A stretch of 64,000 nucleotides of DNA. Origin: Colwellia sp. (GTDB taxonomy: Bacteria; Pseudomonadota; Gammaproteobacteria; Enterobacterales; Alteromonadaceae). The stretch covers positions 1-64,000 of the forward strand of contig JAPYOP010000013.1 of assembly GCA_029938115.1 (NCBI GenBank). The letters run 5' to 3'. Shown in pieces: positions 61,494-64,000 of the stretch. Every line of letters begins with the position of its first letter. The first letter of the stretch is position 1. The notes under the pieces were generated by a model. That model had not been told where the DNA came from and ran no database searches. It was given only the letters and a program-made list of their open reading frames with translations. A program made the position numbers and the translations under genes.

Positions 61494-62021
61494 CTAATGT
61501 TGTAAAGTATGTTTTTCGACTTTTTGTAAATGCTCAACATTCAATAAAGTGACAACGTTTTTATCAACATTTATTAAACCTTCAACATATTGAGGCTGAA
61601 CACAACCACCAAATGCTGGAGAGCTTTGAATATCGTTCTCTTTCACATTTAATACATCTGACACCGCGTCAACAACGAAACCTATCGTTCTTGAAAAGTC
61701 ATCTACATGGTAAGTAAGCACAATGACCACAGTTGTTTCATGGTAGCTTGCTTCACCGATGTTAAACTTAAGACGTAAATCAACAATGGGAACAATAATA
61801 CCGCGCATATTAATTACACCCTTTATGTAACTTGGCGAATTAGGAATTTTAGTTGGTTGTTCCCAGCTTCTAATTTCTTCAACACAAAGAATATCAACAG
61901 CGTATTGTTCTTCCGCTAACATAAAGGTTAAGTACTGTTCACCACTGGTAATAAAATCTATTCCCTCGATTGAATGTTCACCTTCTACGGGAATGTCTGT
62001 GGCTAGATCTTGAATATCCAT
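61494..62021 (-). CDS. cheW: CheW coupling protein, copy 2
   Basis: 175 residues, about half identical to the copy next to it, with an extra N-terminal segment of about 25 residues before EQYLTFMLAEEQYAVDILCVEEIRSW. The ATG at 62021 overlaps the cheA stop by one base (TAATG); the longer frame from 62027 needs a TTG and is not preferred. Two CheW genes in tandem also occur in V. cholerae cluster III. Confidence 0.95.
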   Translation of the reverse strand: MDIQDLATDIPVEGEHSIEGIDFITSGEQYLTFMLAEEQYAVDILCVEEIRSWEQPTKIPNSPSYIKGVINMRGIIVPIVDLRLKFNIGEASYHETTVVIVLTYHVDDFSRTIGFVVDAVSDVLNVKENDIQSSPAFGGCVQPQYVEGLINVDKNVVTLLNVEHLQKVEKHTLQH

Positions 62022-64000
62022 TAGCAAAACTCTCCTACTTCACTGCTACTTTGTTGCTTTTTTTGAGCATAACTAAGTGCCATTTGAATCATTCCGGGGA
62101 TATCTAAAATCATAGCGACAGAACCATCGCCCAATATAGTGGCACCTGAAATACCTATAACCTGTTGATAATTATCTTTTAAACTTTTTATCACCACTTG
62201 TTGCTGAGCAAGTAAATCGTCAACCATTAAGCCCACTTTTTGGCCATCTGCTTCAACAACAACAAGTAAAGCATTGTCAATTTCAGTGAAATCTGTTGCT
62301 AAACCAAACAATTGATAAACAGGTAAAATTGGTACATTTTCATCTCGCAGACGATATAGGGTCATATCGCCTGAAACTTTATTAATTAGCTCTCGATCAA
62401 CTTGTAATGATTCGACAATAGAAATCAAAGGTATGATGTAAGTCTCTGACCCTACTTTCACTAGTTGTCCATCTAAGATTGCTAGCGTTAATGGCAAGTT
62501 AACTTTAAAGCAGCTTCCTTTACCAATAGCTGATTCAACCTGAATACGGCCACCTAAAGATTGAATGTTACGTTTAACAACATCCATGCCGACACCGCGA
62601 CCAGAAATATCGGTTACTTGGTCAGCCGTTGAAAAGCCGGGCTCAAATAACAAGTCGAATACTTGACTGTCTGTGAGTGTGTTATTTGGCTCTACAATGC
62701 CTTTTTCTACCGCTTTAGCAAAAACTTTTTCTCGGTTAATTCCGCCGCCATCATCTGAGATTTCAATAACGATATTACCGCCTTGATGGTATGCATCAAG
62801 TGAGATAGTACCCTTTGCAGACTTGCCATTAGCCAATCGAACATCCGCTGGCTCGATGCCATGATCTACTGCATTTCTTACTAAATGTACAAGCGGGTCA
62901 CCAATTTGCTCCATGACAGTTTTATCTAACTCAGTTTGCTCACCTTTGATGACCAATTCTATTTCTTTGCCTGTTTTATTTGCTAAGTCATGCACTAAGC
63001 GAGGAAAACGATTGAAAGCAAAACTTATCGGCAACATACGAATACGCATAACACTTTCTTGCAACTCTTTGGTGTTCTGTAAAAGTTGTTCTAGACCGTT
63101 GGTTAAACGTTCAATGTTATCCATTTGAAAATCGTTACCTAATTCAGACAACATCGACTGTGTAATGACTAATTCACCTACTAAATTAATCAAGTGATCA
63201 ACTTTATCGACACCCACCCTAATTGAGCTAACTTCAACTTTGGCTTTGGCTTTGGCTTTTGTTTTTTCCTTAGGTTTACTTGTGGTTGTTTGTTCAGTGT
63301 CAGGGCTTGGAGTGTCTTTTGTTTCAGCCACTTGTTCTTGTACTTGTACTTGTTCTTGTACTTGTTCTACGGCTAAGTTTTGTGTTTGTTCAGGGGCTTC
63401 TTGATTAATGGCATCGGCCAGTGTGATTTCTAATAAACACTCATCTTCTACCCACTCAAATACTTCATGTATGTCTTCTTTATTCGCGCTGGTTTTTAAA
63501 GTTAAATCCCAACTTAAATAAAGTTCTTGTGGGTCTATATCATTTAAAGCGGGTAACTCACTTGTGTTAGCTTTAATTGTTAATTCACCAAGTTCTGCTA
63601 ATGCATTAAATAAAAACAGCGGATCATTACCCGTTTTGGCTAAATCGTGTTCTGGAACAAAATGAATTAGATAAGTCAACAATTCATCATTTTCCTGGTT
63701 ATCCGATGCATTATTTACCGTTTGAGTTGTTTGTTCTGAATTAGTGACATTTGTTGTTTCATTACTCGCTAAGGTTTGACTTAACTCCTTAGTCGTTTTT
63801 GATACTTTATCTTCATCATAGCTTTCTTTATCTCGCGCAGCTTCAATGAGTAGTCTCATACAGTCGACAGAAGAAAGTAATATTTCGATATCTTTTTGTA
63901 CAACCTCGCGGCGACCATCTCGCATTTCATCTAATAATGTTTCAACTAGATGGGTAAACTCGGTTACAACATCAAAACCAAAGGTACCAGCGCCACCTTT
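62021..64000 (-). CDS. cheA: Chemotaxis kinase CheA, N-terminus outside window
   Basis: The open frame runs to the last base, starting KGGAGTFGFDVVTEFTHLVE, the end of the HxxKG Hpt motif, so the phospho-His lies just outside and the Met at 63925 is not the start. The visible part has a linker, a P2-like region, the dimerisation domain (DKVDHLINLVGELVITQSML), the ATPase with LVHLVRNAVDHGIE, DDGGGI and GRGVGMDVVKRNIQ, and a CheW-like P5 domain. The linker has a CTTGTW DNA repeat coding for Val/Gln/Glu and an (AK) run. Confidence 0.97.
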   Translation of the reverse strand, partial: KGGAGTFGFDVVTEFTHLVETLLDEMRDGRREVVQKDIEILLSSVDCMRLLIEAARDKESYDEDKVSKTTKELSQTLASNETTNVTNSEQTTQTVNNASDNQENDELLTYLIHFVPEHDLAKTGNDPLFLFNALAELGELTIKANTSELPALNDIDPQELYLSWDLTLKTSANKEDIHEVFEWVEDECLLEITLADAINQEAPEQTQNLAVEQVQEQVQVQEQVAETKDTPSPDTEQTTTSKPKEKTKAKAKAKVEVSSIRVGVDKVDHLINLVGELVITQSMLSELGNDFQMDNIERLTNGLEQLLQNTKELQESVMRIRMLPISFAFNRFPRLVHDLANKTGKEIELVIKGEQTELDKTVMEQIGDPLVHLVRNAVDHGIEPADVRLANGKSAKGTISLDAYHQGGNIVIEISDDGGGINREKVFAKAVEKGIVEPNNTLTDSQVFDLLFEPGFSTADQVTDISGRGVGMDVVKRNIQSLGGRIQVESAIGKGSCFKVNLPLTLAILDGQLVKVGSETYIIPLISIVESLQVDRELINKVSGDMTLYRLRDENVPILPVYQLFGLATDFTEIDNALLVVVEADGQKVGLMVDDLLAQQQVVIKSLKDNYQQVIGISGATILGDGSVAMILDIPGMIQMALSYAQKKQQSSSEVGEFC
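63238..63366. repeat. Short tandem repeats in the cheA linker
   Basis: Six tandem CTTGTW units at 63331-63366 and three CTTTGG units at 63238-63255. Both unit lengths are six bases, so gain or loss changes the linker by two residues without breaking the frame. Confidence 0.85.

Overview
The window is a compact, AT-rich bacterial chromosome segment from a marine gammaproteobacterium, most likely Colwellia or a close Alteromonadales relative. The evidence is the mix of RecBCD, SbcCD, the aat-bpt-infA group, the ppsA/ppsR/aroH neighbourhood, a DUF3087 membrane protein and an F7-type chemosensory cluster. The organism call is an inference from gene content and composition. No rRNA, tRNA, insertion sequence, prophage or CRISPR array was seen.

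Layout. 1-7.8 kb: alanine dehydrogenase (5' end outside the window), a lipoprotein prolyl oligopeptidase, thioredoxin reductase, the N-degron transferases Aat and Bpt, initiation factor IF-1, a glyoxalase-fold protein and a DUF3087 membrane protein. 7.9-17.2 kb: recC-recB-recD as one overlapping operon on the minus strand. 17.3-21.4 kb: two EamA exporters, a periplasmic amidohydrolase with a decayed fragment of a second copy behind it, and a SlyD-type isomerase. 21.4-26.2 kb: sbcD-sbcC. 26.3-36.5 kb: YbaK, a PAS-GGDEF-EAL protein, and a formate module in which fdhD and the two subunits of a Cys-type NAD-linked formate dehydrogenase face formate-tetrahydrofolate ligase. 36.5-44.8 kb: a DEAD-box RNA helicase, an orphan phage-like helicase, ppsA facing ppsR-aroH, and a small tyrosine phosphatase. 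45.4-47.8 kb: glutaryl-CoA dehydrogenase and a class III CoA-transferase.

47.8-64 kb is the most interesting part: thirteen minus-strand genes read from cheA (cut by the window edge) through cheW, cheW, a soluble chemoreceptor, cheR, cheD, cheB, a small helical protein, a STAS protein, a REC-PP2C-kinase protein, a REC/GAF-like protein, a hybrid histidine kinase and a REC-GGDEF-Hpt protein. The core order matches F7 systems (P. aeruginosa Che2, V. cholerae cluster III). The receptor joins a haemoglobin-like globin to three Aer2-like PAS domains, each with the His and Trp pair used for haem and oxygen, so up to four haems per chain are predicted. The small protein after cheB carries a CheZ-like DxxxQ motif and a C-terminal peptide, and is a candidate for an unrecognised CheY phosphatase. 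The downstream genes suggest that the array signals to an HsbR/CrsR-type partner switch and to cyclic di-GMP rather than, or as well as, to a flagellar motor.

The most useful corrections are: sbcD should start at the Met of [12 protein letters not shown]; cheW2 starts at an ATG that overlaps the cheA stop; the CheA and Ald frames run off the window; and a formerly coding relic lies at 18288-18380.
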